A stretch of DNA of 64,000 nucleotides from Neptuniibacter sp048548695 (GCF_048548695.1 NZ_JBLYIF010000007.1), one strand, 5' to 3'. Counted from the first letter of the stretch, positions 1 through 9,345 are shown. The notes: generated by a model not told the origin, from the letters alone. Made by a program: numbers and translations.

Positions 1-183
1 AAACCACTGTCGCCGCATGTTTTGCGTCATGCTTTCGCGACTCATCTGCTTAATCATGGTGCCGATCTCCGGGTGGTGCAGATGCTGCTGGGACACAGCG
101 ATCTTTCCACGACACAGATTTATACCCATGTGGCTCAGCAACGCCTGCAAGCCTTGCATCAGCTGCATCACCCGAGGGGCTGA
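1..183 (+). CDS. xerD: Site-specific tyrosine recombinase XerD, C-terminal fragment
   Basis: The window opens inside this gene, so only the last 60 codons are present. The reading frame from base 1 shows the catalytic C-terminus of a tyrosine recombinase: HVLRH (the H-x-x-R box), LGHSD (third basic box) and IYTHV with the nucleophilic tyrosine. In this family XerD acts with XerC at dif to resolve chromosome dimers. I choose XerD rather than XerC because dsbC-hom-thrC follow, the Pseudomonas-type order. The name rests partly on that synteny. The gene ends 81 bp before dsbC. Confidence 0.85.
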   Translation, partial: KPLSPHVLRHAFATHLLNHGADLRVVQMLLGHSDLSTTQIYTHVAQQRLQALHQLHHPRG

Positions 184-264
184 ACCGGAGTGAACTTGCT
201 GTTATCCTGCCAGTCCTACACATGATGCCGACATGCTGTGCGGCTTTGGATCAATGAGGAAGAT

Positions 265-996
265 ATGAAAAAGACAGTTGCCCTGTTGGGCTGCCTGTTG
301 TGGGCTGGGATGGTCACCGCAGATGATGACGTTGCTCAGCGGATCACGGAAAATCTGCAGCAGGTGGATGCCAGAATTGAGGTTAAATCGATTAAAGAAG
401 CTCCGATTGCTGGTCTGCACGAAGTGACTTTGTCCTCTGGTGATGTGCTGTATGCCAATGATGCAGGAGAGTACTTCCTGATTGGTCAGCTTTATCAGTT
501 CAGTAAAACCGATGGCTTTGTCAACTTGACTGAAGCGCAGCAAAAAGTGGCGCGGCGCGAGCTGATGGCTAAGGTGGCGGATGAGGATACCGTGATTTTT
601 CCGCCCGAGGGCGAAGTAAAAGCCACCATTGATATCTTCACGGATGTGGACTGTCCGTATTGCCGTAAACTGCATCAGGAAGTGCCAAAGCTCAATGCCA
701 TGGGGGTCAAAGTCCGTTATCTGGCTTTTCCGCGCAAGGGTGAAGGTAGTTCGACTTATGCCGAAATGGTCTCGATCTGGTGTGCCGAAGGTGAGGCACG
801 TCGTACGGCCATGACGGATGTGAAATCCGGTGCTAAACTGCCTCCCGCGAGCTGTGATAATCCTGTCAAATCTCAGTACTTGTTGGGTAAGGATGTGGGT
901 GTCAATGGGACGCCAGCGACTGTGCTGGAAGACGGTACCCTGATCCCCGGTTATATGCCTGCAGCTAATATGGCGCGAATTCTGGGTGTGCAGTAA
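265..996 (+). CDS. dsbC: Periplasmic thiol:disulfide isomerase DsbC
   Basis: This is a 243-residue precursor with a cleavable signal peptide (about residues 1-19, ending VTA). An N-terminal dimerisation region precedes a thioredoxin-fold domain with the redox motif CPYC at residues 130-133. DsbC reshuffles wrong disulfides in periplasmic proteins and is kept reduced by DsbD. An in-frame upstream start at 238 would add nine residues before the signal peptide. I prefer ATG 265 because TGAGGA lies just upstream and the signal peptide then begins MKKT. C130 and C133 are joined by PY rather than the GY seen in E. coli. The position between xerD and hom matches Pseudomonas gene order. Confidence 0.93.
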   Translation: MKKTVALLGCLLWAGMVTADDDVAQRITENLQQVDARIEVKSIKEAPIAGLHEVTLSSGDVLYANDAGEYFLIGQLYQFSKTDGFVNLTEAQQKVARRELMAKVADEDTVIFPPEGEVKATIDIFTDVDCPYCRKLHQEVPKLNAMGVKVRYLAFPRKGEGSSTYAEMVSIWCAEGEARRTAMTDVKSGAKLPPASCDNPVKSQYLLGKDVGVNGTPATVLEDGTLIPGYMPAANMARILGVQ

Positions 997-1050
997 CCAG
1001 TTGCCGTGACCGTGTCCCGGTCGATGACCGGAGTGGCGGTTGCAGCCCCA

Positions 1051-1083
1051 GGGCGGCGCGCGGCTTAGGCCGCAGCGCCGCCC
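1051..1083. terminator. GC-rich hairpin after dsbC
   Basis: The arms GGGCGGCGC (1051-1059) and GCGCCGCCC (1075-1083) form a perfect outer stem, and CGGC/GCCG forms an inner stem around TTAG. There is no T tract on either strand, so this could be a terminator-like hairpin or a REP-type element rather than a canonical intrinsic terminator. Confidence 0.4.
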
Positions 1084-1155
1084 ACCTAATCCCATCTAAC
1101 TCTCCCCTCGTGTTTCTTGGTCACTAATTGCATAGAGTCGTTAAACGGTTTTCGT

Positions 1156-1161
1156 TATAAT
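1156..1161 (+). promoter_or_regulatory. Putative -10 box for hom-thrC
   Basis: A perfect TATAAT stands 80 bp before hom. No good -35 lies at 16-18 bp, because TTGCAT at 1128 is 22 bp away. I therefore call only the -10 element. Confidence 0.4.
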
Positions 1162-1240
1162 GCGCCACTTAGTTTTGTGCTGCGGGTAAAACCCGTTGTT
1201 TCGTCGATTAAATCGTCCAACGAAAAGGTGAGGTGCACAG

Positions 1241-2542
1241 TTGAAACCGGTAAAAGTGGGAATCTGCGGGCTGGGAACAGTCGGTGGCGGCACATTCAAT
1301 GTTCTGAAACGAAACGCTGAAGAGATCGAGCGTCGCGCTGGTCGCCAGATCATTGTTGAGCAGATTGGTACCCGGCATGAAAACCCGGCCTGTGACACCA
1401 AAGGCACTCAGCTCACTGCGGACATTTTTGAAGTTGCCAGCAATCCGGAAGTGGATATCGTGGTTGAACTGATTGGGGGTTACGATGTAGCTCTCCAGCT
1501 GGTGATGACAGCGATTGAAAACGGTAAGCACGTAGTAACCGCGAATAAGGCGCTGATTGCGGTGCACGGTAATGAGATCTTTGAGGCTGCGCAAAAGAAA
1601 AACGTTATGGTGGCGTTTGAAGCCTCGGTTGCTGGTGGTATTCCTATCATCAAAGCGATTCGTGAAGGTCTGGCCTCCAACCGGATTAACTGGTTGGCAG
1701 GTATTATCAACGGCACCGGCAACTTTATCATGACCGAGATGCGCGAAAAGGGTCGTGATTTTAATGATGTGCTGAAGGAAGCTCAGGCGTTGGGTTATGC
1801 AGAAGCTGATCCGACCTTTGACGTTGAGGGTATTGATGCAGCGCATAAGCTGACCATTTTGGCTTCACTGGCGTTTGGTATTCCACTGCAGTTTGAAAAA
1901 GCCTTCACCGAAGGGATCAGTAAGATTACTCGTGAAGATGTGCAGTACGCTGAAGAATTGGGTTACCGCATCAAGCACTTGGGTATCAGCCGTCATGCGG
2001 AAAATGGCATTGAGCTGCGGGTGCATCCAACACTGATTCCACGGTCTGCGTTGATTGCCAATGTAAACGGCGTCATGAATGCGGTGATGGTTGATGGCGA
2101 TGCAGTAGGTCAGACACTATATTACGGCGCAGGTGCTGGTGCAGAACCAACAGCCTCTGCGGTGGTCTCTGACATCATTGATGTCGTGCGCACTCTGACA
2201 GCCGATCGGGATAATCGTGTGCCACACCTTGCGTTCCAGCCAAGTGCCTTGTCTGATGTCCCGGTGCTGCCAATTTCAGAAACCGAAAGCGCTTACTATC
2301 TGCGCATGAATGCGGTTGAAAAACCGGGTGTTCTGGCCAAGGTCAGCAGTATTCTGGGTGAAGAGGGTATCAACATTGAAGCCATCATCCAGAAGGAAAC
2401 CAAAGAGTACCAGGTGCCGGTTATTATCCTGACCCAGCGTGTACTGGAGCGGAAAATGGATGAAGCGATCTCCCGCATTGAAGCTCTGGATGAGATCAAC
2501 GGCCAGGTTACCCGCATCCGCGTAGAACACTTTACCGCGTAA
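1241..2542 (+). CDS. hom: Homoserine dehydrogenase
   Basis: This 433-residue NAD(P)-dependent enzyme reduces aspartate semialdehyde to homoserine, the branch point to threonine and methionine. The N-terminal Rossmann motif GICGLGTVGGGT begins near residue 7. The central catalytic domain contains NGTGNFI, and an ACT regulatory domain starts around residue 345 (YYLRMNAVEKPGVLAKVSSI), consistent with threonine feedback. The start codon is TTG, preceded by AAGGTGAGG. thrC follows after 14 bp, so the two are probably one operon. The length is normal for monofunctional Hom of Pseudomonas type. Confidence 0.96.
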   Translation: MKPVKVGICGLGTVGGGTFNVLKRNAEEIERRAGRQIIVEQIGTRHENPACDTKGTQLTADIFEVASNPEVDIVVELIGGYDVALQLVMTAIENGKHVVTANKALIAVHGNEIFEAAQKKNVMVAFEASVAGGIPIIKAIREGLASNRINWLAGIINGTGNFIMTEMREKGRDFNDVLKEAQALGYAEADPTFDVEGIDAAHKLTILASLAFGIPLQFEKAFTEGISKITREDVQYAEELGYRIKHLGISRHAENGIELRVHPTLIPRSALIANVNGVMNAVMVDGDAVGQTLYYGAGAGAEPTASAVVSDIIDVVRTLTADRDNRVPHLAFQPSALSDVPVLPISETESAYYLRMNAVEKPGVLAKVSSILGEEGINIEAIIQKETKEYQVPVIILTQRVLERKMDEAISRIEALDEINGQVTRIRVEHFTA

Positions 2543-2556
2543 GCAGGAGTTGCTCA

Positions 2557-3951
2557 GTGAAATATATTTCTACCCGGGGTCAGGCTCCGGTGATGAACTT
2601 CGAAGAGGTTCTGCTGGCGGGTCTGGCCAGTGATGGTGGCCTGTATGTGCCGGAAACTCTGCCGTCTTTTAGTAAGGAAGAGATCGCTTCTTGGGCGGGC
2701 CTGCCCTATAACGAGCTGGCCTTTAAGATTATTAAGCCCTTTGTCTCCGATTGCGTGCCTGATGCAGACCTGAAGCTGATGCTGGATGAAACCTATGCGG
2801 GTTTTAATCACACAGCAGTGGCGCCACTGAAAGAGCTGGGTACCAATGAATGGGTGCTGGAGCTGTTCCACGGTCCAACTCTGGCGTTTAAGGATTTTGC
2901 CCTGCAGTTGCTGGGTCGGTTGATGGATTACGCTCTGACCAAACGTGGTGAGCGACTGGTTATTATGGGCGCTACGTCTGGTGATACTGGTTCTGCGGCG
3001 ATTGAAGGCTGCTGCCACAGTGATCATCTGGACATCTTTATTCTGCATCCATATCAGCGGGTCTCCGAGGTGCAGCGTCGCCAGATGACAACGCTGATCA
3101 AAGACAATGTTTTCAATATTGCCCTGCAGGGGAATTTTGATGACTGTCAGCAGATGGTCAAAGACAGTTTTGCTGACCAGGGCTTCCTGAAAGGTCTGAA
3201 ACTGGGGGCGGTGAACTCCATTAACTGGGCCCGCATCATGGCGCAGATTGTGTATTACTTCTCCGCCTCACTGGCCCTGGGGGGGCCGCACCGTCCGGTA
3301 TCTTTTTCCGTTCCGACCGGTAACTTTGGTGATATTTTCGCCGGTTATCTGGCGAAACAGATGGGTCTGCCGATCCAGCAGCTGGTGGTTGCCACCAATC
3401 GAAATGATATCCTGCACCGGGTAATCTCCGGTAACGATATGTCCAAAGGCGAACTGGTACATACCCTGTCGCCATCTATGGATATCATGGTCAGCTCTAA
3501 CTTCGAGCGGCTGTTGTTTGATGTCTATGGGCGTGAGGGAATAGCGATCAACAAGCTGATGGATGACTTCAAGGCTGGCCCGGTGTCTTTGGGTGATGGT
3601 AACTGGGATCAGGTGCGTGAACTGTTCGACAGCTGTGCGGTGGATGATGACACCACCTGCGCAGTGATCAAGCAGGTGTTTGCTGAGACTGAGTATCTGC
3701 TCGATCCTCATACGGCTATCGGAGTCAAAGCAGGTCGTGAGTGTAACCAGGATCCCGCGGTACCCATGGTGACCTTAGCAACAGCGCATCCGGTTAAATT
3801 CCCAGATCCGGTAGTCAAAGCCGGGTTGGAATCGCCACAGTTGCCGCCGCATATGGCAGATCTGTTTGAGCGCGAAGAGAAATATGAGATCTTGGCTAAC
3901 GATCTGACTCAGGTTCAGCAGTTTATGGCATCTCACGTCCATACTGCTTGA
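2557..3951 (+). CDS. thrC: Threonine synthase
   Basis: This 464-residue PLP enzyme converts O-phosphohomoserine to threonine. Visible features are the N-terminal YISTRGQAP, the PLP-lysine segment FHGPTLAFKDFALQ, and the phosphate-binding GATSGDTGSAA. The length matches the long (class 1) ThrC of proteobacteria. It starts at GTG 2557 behind AGGAG, 14 bp after hom, and is followed by an intrinsic terminator, which makes hom-thrC a two-gene unit. Confidence 0.96.
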   Translation: MKYISTRGQAPVMNFEEVLLAGLASDGGLYVPETLPSFSKEEIASWAGLPYNELAFKIIKPFVSDCVPDADLKLMLDETYAGFNHTAVAPLKELGTNEWVLELFHGPTLAFKDFALQLLGRLMDYALTKRGERLVIMGATSGDTGSAAIEGCCHSDHLDIFILHPYQRVSEVQRRQMTTLIKDNVFNIALQGNFDDCQQMVKDSFADQGFLKGLKLGAVNSINWARIMAQIVYYFSASLALGGPHRPVSFSVPTGNFGDIFAGYLAKQMGLPIQQLVVATNRNDILHRVISGNDMSKGELVHTLSPSMDIMVSSNFERLLFDVYGREGIAINKLMDDFKAGPVSLGDGNWDQVRELFDSCAVDDDTTCAVIKQVFAETEYLLDPHTAIGVKAGRECNQDPAVPMVTLATAHPVKFPDPVVKAGLESPQLPPHMADLFEREEKYEILANDLTQVQQFMASHVHTA

Positions 3952-3975
3952 GTCAGCTAGCCAGTCTGCTATAAC

Positions 3976-4005
3976 AAAAGCCCGACCTTAATGTCGGGCT
4001 TTTTT
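3976..4005 (+). terminator. Intrinsic terminator after thrC
   Basis: AAAAGCCCGAC and GTCGGGCTTTTTT form a perfect stem with a 6-nt loop (CTTAAT) and a T run. It ends the hom-thrC operon. Confidence 0.9.
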
Positions 4006-4028
4006 GTCACTGGATACCGGGAGCAACC

Positions 4029-4823
4029 ATGCAGGATCTGTTTTTCTATCTATCGAAAACGCTTTGGTTTGTGCTGTCGCCGGACCACTTTCTCTGGTTG
4101 TTGACCCTGCTGGCACTGTTTCTCTGCCGTCGTCGTGTTGGTTTCTTGTTGCTATTGTTGGCCGTGCTGGGACAGGGTGTGATGGCTTTCTATCCGCTGG
4201 GCAATTTGTTGTTGCGTCCCTTGGAGCAGCGCTTTGCTATGCCTACGGAAATGCCGGAGCGTCTGGCGGGCATTATTGTACTGGGTGGCGGTGAAGATGC
4301 AGAGGAGTCGTTTCTGCATCAGCAGGCTCAATTTAATCAGGGTGCCGAGCGCTTAATGGTATTGCCAGCCCTGCTAGAGCAATATCCGGATACCCCGGTC
4401 ATCTTTACCGGCGGCTCAGGTTCCATGCTACAGCAGACCTACAAAGGTGGTGATGCAGTTGCGCAGTGGTTAGCGACACTGGGATTGGCTGACCGGGTGC
4501 AAATTGAGCGTGAATCACGCAATACATTCGAAAATGCAGTTTTCAGTCGCCGTTTGTTGGCGGATGAATCCCAGGGGCCTTGGCTGTTGGTAACCTCGGC
4601 GTTTCATATGCCGCGCTCGGTGGGGGTATTTCGCCAGGCCGGCTGGCAGGTGATTCCTTACCCGGTGGACTACCGTTCCGGTGCAGATCGAATCAGGCCT
4701 CTGCTGAATCTTAATATGGATGATCTGAATGTGGCTGTCAGGGAGTGGATCGGCTTACTCGCGTATTATTTATCGGATTATACGGATGCGCTGTTTCCGG
4801 CCCCGAGAGGGGCGGGCCGATGA
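4029..4823 (+). CDS. DUF218 (YdcF/ElyC/SanA-type) membrane protein
   Basis: The 264-residue protein has two hydrophobic helices near the N-terminus (about residues 17-32 and 36-60). A soluble DUF218 domain follows, with IIVLGGGEDAEES near residue 80, FTGGSG, ERESRNTFENA and LVTSAFHMPRS. This arrangement is that of E. coli ElyC, an inner-membrane factor linked to envelope and peptidoglycan biogenesis, but paralogues are hard to separate, so no symbol is given. It starts at ATG 4029 behind GGGAG. Its stop overlaps the recJ start (ATGA), suggesting coupled translation. Confidence 0.8.
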   Translation: MQDLFFYLSKTLWFVLSPDHFLWLLTLLALFLCRRRVGFLLLLLAVLGQGVMAFYPLGNLLLRPLEQRFAMPTEMPERLAGIIVLGGGEDAEESFLHQQAQFNQGAERLMVLPALLEQYPDTPVIFTGGSGSMLQQTYKGGDAVAQWLATLGLADRVQIERESRNTFENAVFSRRLLADESQGPWLLVTSAFHMPRSVGVFRQAGWQVIPYPVDYRSGADRIRPLLNLNMDDLNVAVREWIGLLAYYLSDYTDALFPAPRGAGR

Positions 4824-6553
4824 AATCGGTATTGATCCAGCAACGGCCAGAGCCGGATAACGCCCTGCCGGTGTTTCATCAAACTCACCCGGTGCTGGCG
4901 CGTATCTATGCTAACCGGGGGGTCACTGAGCTGGATGCGCTGGGGCGTACGCTTAATCAGTTGCTGCCGGACAGTAGCATGAAAGGGGTGGATGCGGCGG
5001 TTGCCCGCATCCTGCAGGCATTACAACAGCAGCAGTCCATTCTGGTAGTGGGTGACTTTGATTGTGACGGTGCCACCAGTACCGCCGTGACGCTGTTGGC
5101 GTTGCGTCAGTTGGGTGCGGCGCAGGTGAATTATCTGGTCCCGAACCGGTTTGAATATGGCTACGGCCTCAGCCCTGAAATCGTCGCTGAAGCGCTGCAG
5201 CAGTCGCCGGATCTGATTATTACCGTAGATAACGGCATCTCCAGTAGCGAGGGAGTGGCGGCTGCCAATGCGGCAGGGGTTGATGTGATTATCACCGACC
5301 ACCACCTGCCGGGTGCCGAGCTGCCGGAGGCCGCTGCCATTGTTAACCCAAACCAGCCGGGCTGCGATTTTATCGCTAAATCTACCTGCGGTGTGGGTGT
5401 GGTGTTTTATCTGCTGATCGCTCTGCGGCGGACATTGCAGCAGCAGGGCTGGTTTGAGCAACAGGGTATTGTTGCACCTAATCTAGCCAGTCTGCTCGAC
5501 CTGGTAGCATTAGGTACAGTGGCTGACGTAGTGCCGCTGGAGCAGAATAACCGCGTTTTGGTGCATCAGGGCTTGCAGCGTATTCGCGCCGGACATTGTC
5601 GACCGGGGATTAGGGCACTGCTTGAGTTGGCCGGACGGCAGCTTAACCGCTTAAATGCGTCTGATTTGGCATTTGCTGTGGCTCCCAGGTTAAATGCTGC
5701 CGGTCGGCTGGAAGATATGTCCATCGGCATTGAGTGCCTGCTCAGTGAAGATGAAACTAGCGCCCGGGAGTTAGCTCAGCTGTTGGATAATTTGAATCAG
5801 GAGCGCAAGGGCATCGAGCAAGAGATGCAACAGCAGGCGTTGCAGTTGCTGCAACAACTCCACCTCAATGACTGCGAACTGCCCTACGGTTTGGCGTTAT
5901 ACAATGCGGACTGGCATCAGGGAGTGATCGGTATACTGGCGTCCCGCATCAAGGAGCAGGTACACCGTCCGGTGATTGCATTCGCACCGGGAGATCCGGG
6001 GCAGTTGAAAGGGTCTGCGCGGTCGATTGCAGGTTTCCATATTCGCGATGGACTGGATGCGATTGCTACTCGATATCCGGACCTGTTGTGCAAATTTGGC
6101 GGTCATGCGATGGCTGCAGGCCTGACGATAATGACGCAGGACCTGGCACTGTTTCAGCGGGTGTTTGCCGAGCAGGTTGAACAGGTACTGGAGCCGGCTG
6201 CTCTGCAGCAAATGCTGCTCACTGACGGTCGTCTCAGTGCGGACGACCTTAATCTGGAGCTGGCGCAATTGCTGCGTGAGGCCGGCCCCTGGGGGCATCA
6301 ATTCCCGGAGCCATTGTTCGAGGGTGAGTTCTCACTATTGCAGCAGCGAATTGTTGGCCAGCGGCATCTGAAAATGGTGCTGATGGAGCCAAAAACTGGC
6401 CTGGCGCTGGATGCGATTCAGTTTAATACCGATCTTGAACTGTGGCCCAACAATGCCATCAACCGGGTACGGGTAGTGTACCGGCTGGATGTTAATGAAT
6501 TTCGCGGGCAGCGCACGGTACAGCTGTTGCTGGATTACCTGCAGCCGTTGTAG
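4820..6553 (+). CDS. recJ: Single-stranded-DNA 5'-3' exonuclease RecJ
   Basis: This 577-residue DHH-family nuclease works in RecF-pathway recombination, base excision and mismatch repair. Visible motifs are VGDFDCDGATSTA (DHH motif I), DHHLPG (the DHH signature), VAPRLNAAGRL, and the DHHA1 motif GGHAMAAG. An earlier in-frame start at 4745 would lie well inside the preceding gene. ATG 4820 overlaps that gene's stop by four bases, has GAGAGGGG upstream, and gives the usual family length. nfo follows after 9 bp, forming a DNA-repair pair. Confidence 0.95.
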   Translation: MKSVLIQQRPEPDNALPVFHQTHPVLARIYANRGVTELDALGRTLNQLLPDSSMKGVDAAVARILQALQQQQSILVVGDFDCDGATSTAVTLLALRQLGAAQVNYLVPNRFEYGYGLSPEIVAEALQQSPDLIITVDNGISSSEGVAAANAAGVDVIITDHHLPGAELPEAAAIVNPNQPGCDFIAKSTCGVGVVFYLLIALRRTLQQQGWFEQQGIVAPNLASLLDLVALGTVADVVPLEQNNRVLVHQGLQRIRAGHCRPGIRALLELAGRQLNRLNASDLAFAVAPRLNAAGRLEDMSIGIECLLSEDETSARELAQLLDNLNQERKGIEQEMQQQALQLLQQLHLNDCELPYGLALYNADWHQGVIGILASRIKEQVHRPVIAFAPGDPGQLKGSARSIAGFHIRDGLDAIATRYPDLLCKFGGHAMAAGLTIMTQDLALFQRVFAEQVEQVLEPAALQQMLLTDGRLSADDLNLELAQLLREAGPWGHQFPEPLFEGEFSLLQQRIVGQRHLKMVLMEPKTGLALDAIQFNTDLELWPNNAINRVRVVYRLDVNEFRGQRTVQLLLDYLQPL

Positions 6554-6562
6554 AGGGAAACT

Positions 6563-7444
6563 ATGTCAGATCTTAAACCCTATTACCTTGGTGCTCATGT
6601 CAGTGCCAGTGGCGGGGTGCAGAATGCACCGCTGAATGCACAGGCCATAGGTGCTAATGCGTTTGCGCTGTTTACTAAAAACCAGCGTCGCTGGGAGGCG
6701 AAGCCGCTTGACCCCAAGAATATCGCGGCCTTCAGGCAAAACTGTGAAGCTGCCGGTATCGCACCGGAACAGGTGTTACCGCATGACTCCTATCTGATCA
6801 ATCTAGGACACCCTGAGGCGGAGGCGTTGACTAAGTCGCGGCGGGCGTTTGTTGATGAGTTACAACGTTGTGCTCAGCTCGGGCTGTGTTATCTGAATTT
6901 TCATCCTGGTAGTCATCTGCGTGAGATTACTGAGACTGAGTGTCTGCGCCGAATTGCCGAGTCGATTAATCTGGCACTGGAACAAACTGAAGGCGTTACT
7001 GCGGTGATAGAAAATACCGCCGGTCAGGGCAGCAATCTGGGGCATAACTTTGCTCAGATTGCTGAGATTATTGATCAGGTGGAGGATAAAAGCCGGGTTG
7101 GCGTTTGTCTGGATACTTGCCACCTGTTTGCCGCCGGTTATGATCTGCGTACCTTCGACAGTAGTGCCCAGGTGTTTGCTGAATTTGCGGATAGCGTGGG
7201 TTTTGAATACCTCTGTGGTATGCATCTGAATGATTCAAAAGGTGGTTTGAATTCGCGGCTGGACCGGCACCACAGTCTGGGGCAGGGTGAGATAGGATTG
7301 GAGGTGTTTCGTTATCTCATGTCGGATGACCATTTGCGCGGCATCCCGCTGGTGCTGGAAACCATAGATGAAACCCTCTGGGCAGATGAAATTCAGCTCC
7401 TGCGGCAGTTTGCCCATGCTGCCCGTTCGCCTGTCACTGCTTGA
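6563..7444 (+). CDS. nfo: Deoxyribonuclease IV (AP endonuclease Nfo)
   Basis: This 293-residue TIM-barrel metallo-endonuclease cleaves 5' to abasic sites in base-excision repair. It begins YYLGAHVSASGGV and shows LFTKNQRRW, the metal-ligand segments NFHPGSH, VIENTAGQG, LDTCHLFAAGYD and GMHLNDSKG, and the late VLETID. E. coli Nfo is 285 residues. It has AGGGAAACT before ATG 6563 and sits 9 bp after recJ, so it is probably co-transcribed. Confidence 0.95.
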   Translation: MSDLKPYYLGAHVSASGGVQNAPLNAQAIGANAFALFTKNQRRWEAKPLDPKNIAAFRQNCEAAGIAPEQVLPHDSYLINLGHPEAEALTKSRRAFVDELQRCAQLGLCYLNFHPGSHLREITETECLRRIAESINLALEQTEGVTAVIENTAGQGSNLGHNFAQIAEIIDQVEDKSRVGVCLDTCHLFAAGYDLRTFDSSAQVFAEFADSVGFEYLCGMHLNDSKGGLNSRLDRHHSLGQGEIGLEVFRYLMSDDHLRGIPLVLETIDETLWADEIQLLRQFAHAARSPVTA

Positions 7445-7466
7445 TCTGCGGCAGCGAAAAGCGGCA

Positions 7467-7475
7467 TGCTATAGT
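7467..7475 (+). promoter_or_regulatory. Extended -10 promoter for the nudF block
   Basis: TGCTATAGT reads as an extended -10 (TGn plus TATAGT), 27 bp before the nudF start. No convincing -35 is seen, which is tolerated in extended -10 promoters. Confidence 0.4.
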
Positions 7476-7501
7476 GAAGTTTTCGTTAACAGAGTCGCAA
7501 C

Positions 7502-8155
7502 ATGGCAGTAACACACTGGTCGCCAACCTACGGTAACGCGGATTTCTCACTCGAACGGCAGGAACCGCTGTACGAGGGCTTTTTTCGGATGCTGAGACTG
7601 TATCTGAAACACCGTACTTTCGCCGGGGGTGAGATTCATATCCAGCGCGAACTGTTTTACCGTGATGATGCGGTGTGTGTGCTGCTCTACGATGCCTGCC
7701 TTGATCGGGTGGTGCTGGTGGAGCAGTTTCGGGTGGGTTCGCTGGAACACCCGGATGGACCTTGGATGCTGGAGCTGGTTGCAGGTATTGTTGAGGCAGG
7801 TGAAACACCGCAACAGGTAGCGGAACGGGAAGCTGAAGAGGAAGCGGGTGCGGCGCTGGGTGAACTCGAACATATCATCCGCTTTGTTCCCAGCTCGGGC
7901 GCTACCCGGGAGTATATTGACCTGTATTGTGCGGCAGTGGATAGCAGTGTGTTAGGCGGGGATTATGGCCTGGCACATGAGGGCGAGGATATTCGTGTCC
8001 ATCTGTTTGCTGCCAGTGACGCTTTTGACTTGCTACACCAGGGTAAGATCTACAATTCACCGGCCATCATTGCGCTGCAATGGTTGCAACTGAATCATCA
8101 GCGATTACGCCAGCAGTGGGGTACGCTGGATTCCGGGGAGAGTGATGAAACGTAA
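7502..8155 (+). CDS. nudF: ADP-ribose pyrophosphatase NudF (Nudix)
   Basis: The 217-residue Nudix hydrolase carries the Nudix box with the G-x5-E-x7-REAEEEAG pattern (segment beginning GIVEAGE near residue 98). This family hydrolyses ADP-ribose to AMP and ribose 5-phosphate. It opens the conserved block nudF-yqiB-cpdA-yqiA-parE, which supports the NudF identity over other Nudix enzymes. Its end overlaps the next gene by 11 bp. Confidence 0.9.
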   Translation: MAVTHWSPTYGNADFSLERQEPLYEGFFRMLRLYLKHRTFAGGEIHIQRELFYRDDAVCVLLYDACLDRVVLVEQFRVGSLEHPDGPWMLELVAGIVEAGETPQQVAEREAEEEAGAALGELEHIIRFVPSSGATREYIDLYCAAVDSSVLGGDYGLAHEGEDIRVHLFAASDAFDLLHQGKIYNSPAIIALQWLQLNHQRLRQQWGTLDSGESDET

Positions 8156-8585
8156 ATATGTGCCAGACCTGAGCCGTCAGATGGCGGTGTGCGAAACCAA
8201 CTACGCCCGGATCATGAAACTGATGCCTGATCTGGATCGTCGTGATGTACGCATGTATCAGATCAGTTGGCAGAATCATCATGCTGAACTCGAAATCCGG
8301 GTGGATGAACGGTTTCGTTATACCTCCACGGTAGTGATCCGGCATCGGTTTGCCAGTGATATTCCCTGGTTGGCGGCTCCCGGCATGGTGGTGCGTCTGT
8401 ACCATGATGCGGCAATGGCAGAAGTGGTCTGCCTGCAGCGCAAGCAATTGTCCGGTGCCTATCCTTACCCTAACCGACAGATGCACCAGCCAGATGAAAA
8501 AGCCCAGCTTAACCAGCATCTGGGTGAATGGTTAACTGAATGCCTGCAGCATGGCCATTGTGCAGAGCTCGTGTTCAGTGGCTAA
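8145..8585 (+). CDS. yqiB: DUF1249 protein (YqiB)
   Basis: The 146-residue cytoplasmic protein has no signal peptide or membrane helix. It belongs to DUF1249, of unknown function, and matches YqiB by position between nudF and cpdA. Recognisable segments are YVPDLSRQMAVCETNYARIMKLMP and YPYPNRQMHQPDEK. A GTG at 8142 would add one residue. I use ATG 8145, which overlaps the end of nudF. The 3' end overlaps cpdA. Confidence 0.85.
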   Translation: MKRKYVPDLSRQMAVCETNYARIMKLMPDLDRRDVRMYQISWQNHHAELEIRVDERFRYTSTVVIRHRFASDIPWLAAPGMVVRLYHDAAMAEVVCLQRKQLSGAYPYPNRQMHQPDEKAQLNQHLGEWLTECLQHGHCAELVFSG

Positions 8586-9345
8586 AGCGGCCCCCGTTGA
8601 ACTGCTACAACTGACTGACCTGCACTTGCCGGAACAGCCAGGCACGCTCCGCCGAGGCCAGGATGCGGAACAGCGGTTTCAGCTGGCGTTGGCAGCGGTA
8701 GCCGACAGTGATGCTGACCTGTTGCTGCTCACGGGTGACCTGACTCACCATGCTCCTAGTGCCTACCGTCGTTTAGTGGATGCGGTAGCAAAGCTACCAT
8801 TTCCCAGCTGCTGGATCCCCGGCAATCATGACCTGCCCGATGCCATGGCGGCATTCCCAGCACTGAATCGCAAATGGCTGGAATTTCCCCATTGGCGGGT
8901 GATTCTGCTGGACAGTACGGCAGCACCCAATGGTCTGGGTGGCGGGTCCCTGGCAGCGGCTGAACTACTGTTTTTGCAGCAGCAGTTACAGGATGCAAAT
9001 GACAAACACTGTCTGGTGGTGTTGCATCATAATCCGATGCCGGTGCAGAGTGCCTGGCAGGACCGGATCTCACTCGGCAATCCCGATGCCTTCTGGCAGT
9101 GTATCGAGGCTTCACAGCAGGTCAGAGCGGTGGTGTTTGGTCATCTGCACCATCGTCGGGACGAGCGGCGGGGCGATGTTGCACTGTACTGTTCTCCGGC
9201 GACAGCACCGCAGTATCGTGCCGGTACCGAGGAGCCTGAGGATGAGCCTGATACCTACCTGGCCGCGCCAGCCTTCAGCCGTTATCGTCTCTGGCCGGAT
9301 GGTAGCATAGACGTCAGTGTCACCCATTTGCCTACGGTTGAATAA
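8551..9345 (+). CDS. cpdA: 3',5'-cyclic-AMP phosphodiesterase CpdA
   Basis: This calcineurin-like metallophosphoesterase of up to 264 residues shows the five metal-binding blocks: LTDLHL, LLTGDLTHH, GNHD, VVLHHNP and FGHLHH. CpdA hydrolyses cAMP and so dampens CRP signalling. ATG 8551 overlaps yqiB by 35 bp. A GTG at 8578 would shorten the protein by nine residues and fits the first beta strand equally well, so the start is uncertain. Synteny with nudF, yqiB and yqiA supports the name. Confidence 0.9.
   Translation: MAIVQSSCSVAKAAPVELLQLTDLHLPEQPGTLRRGQDAEQRFQLALAAVADSDADLLLLTGDLTHHAPSAYRRLVDAVAKLPFPSCWIPGNHDLPDAMAAFPALNRKWLEFPHWRVILLDSTAAPNGLGGGSLAAAELLFLQQQLQDANDKHCLVVLHHNPMPVQSAWQDRISLGNPDAFWQCIEASQQVRAVVFGHLHHRRDERRGDVALYCSPATAPQYRAGTEEPEDEPDTYLAAPAFSRYRLWPDGSIDVSVTHLPTVE

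Noticed and set aside
202..1095. A 297-residue minus-strand frame over dsbC
   Set aside because: It is a shadow of dsbC, whose signal peptide and CPYC motif are clear.
1128..1161. A full -35/-10 promoter for hom using TTGCAT
   Set aside because: The spacer would be 22 bp. Only the -10 is supported.
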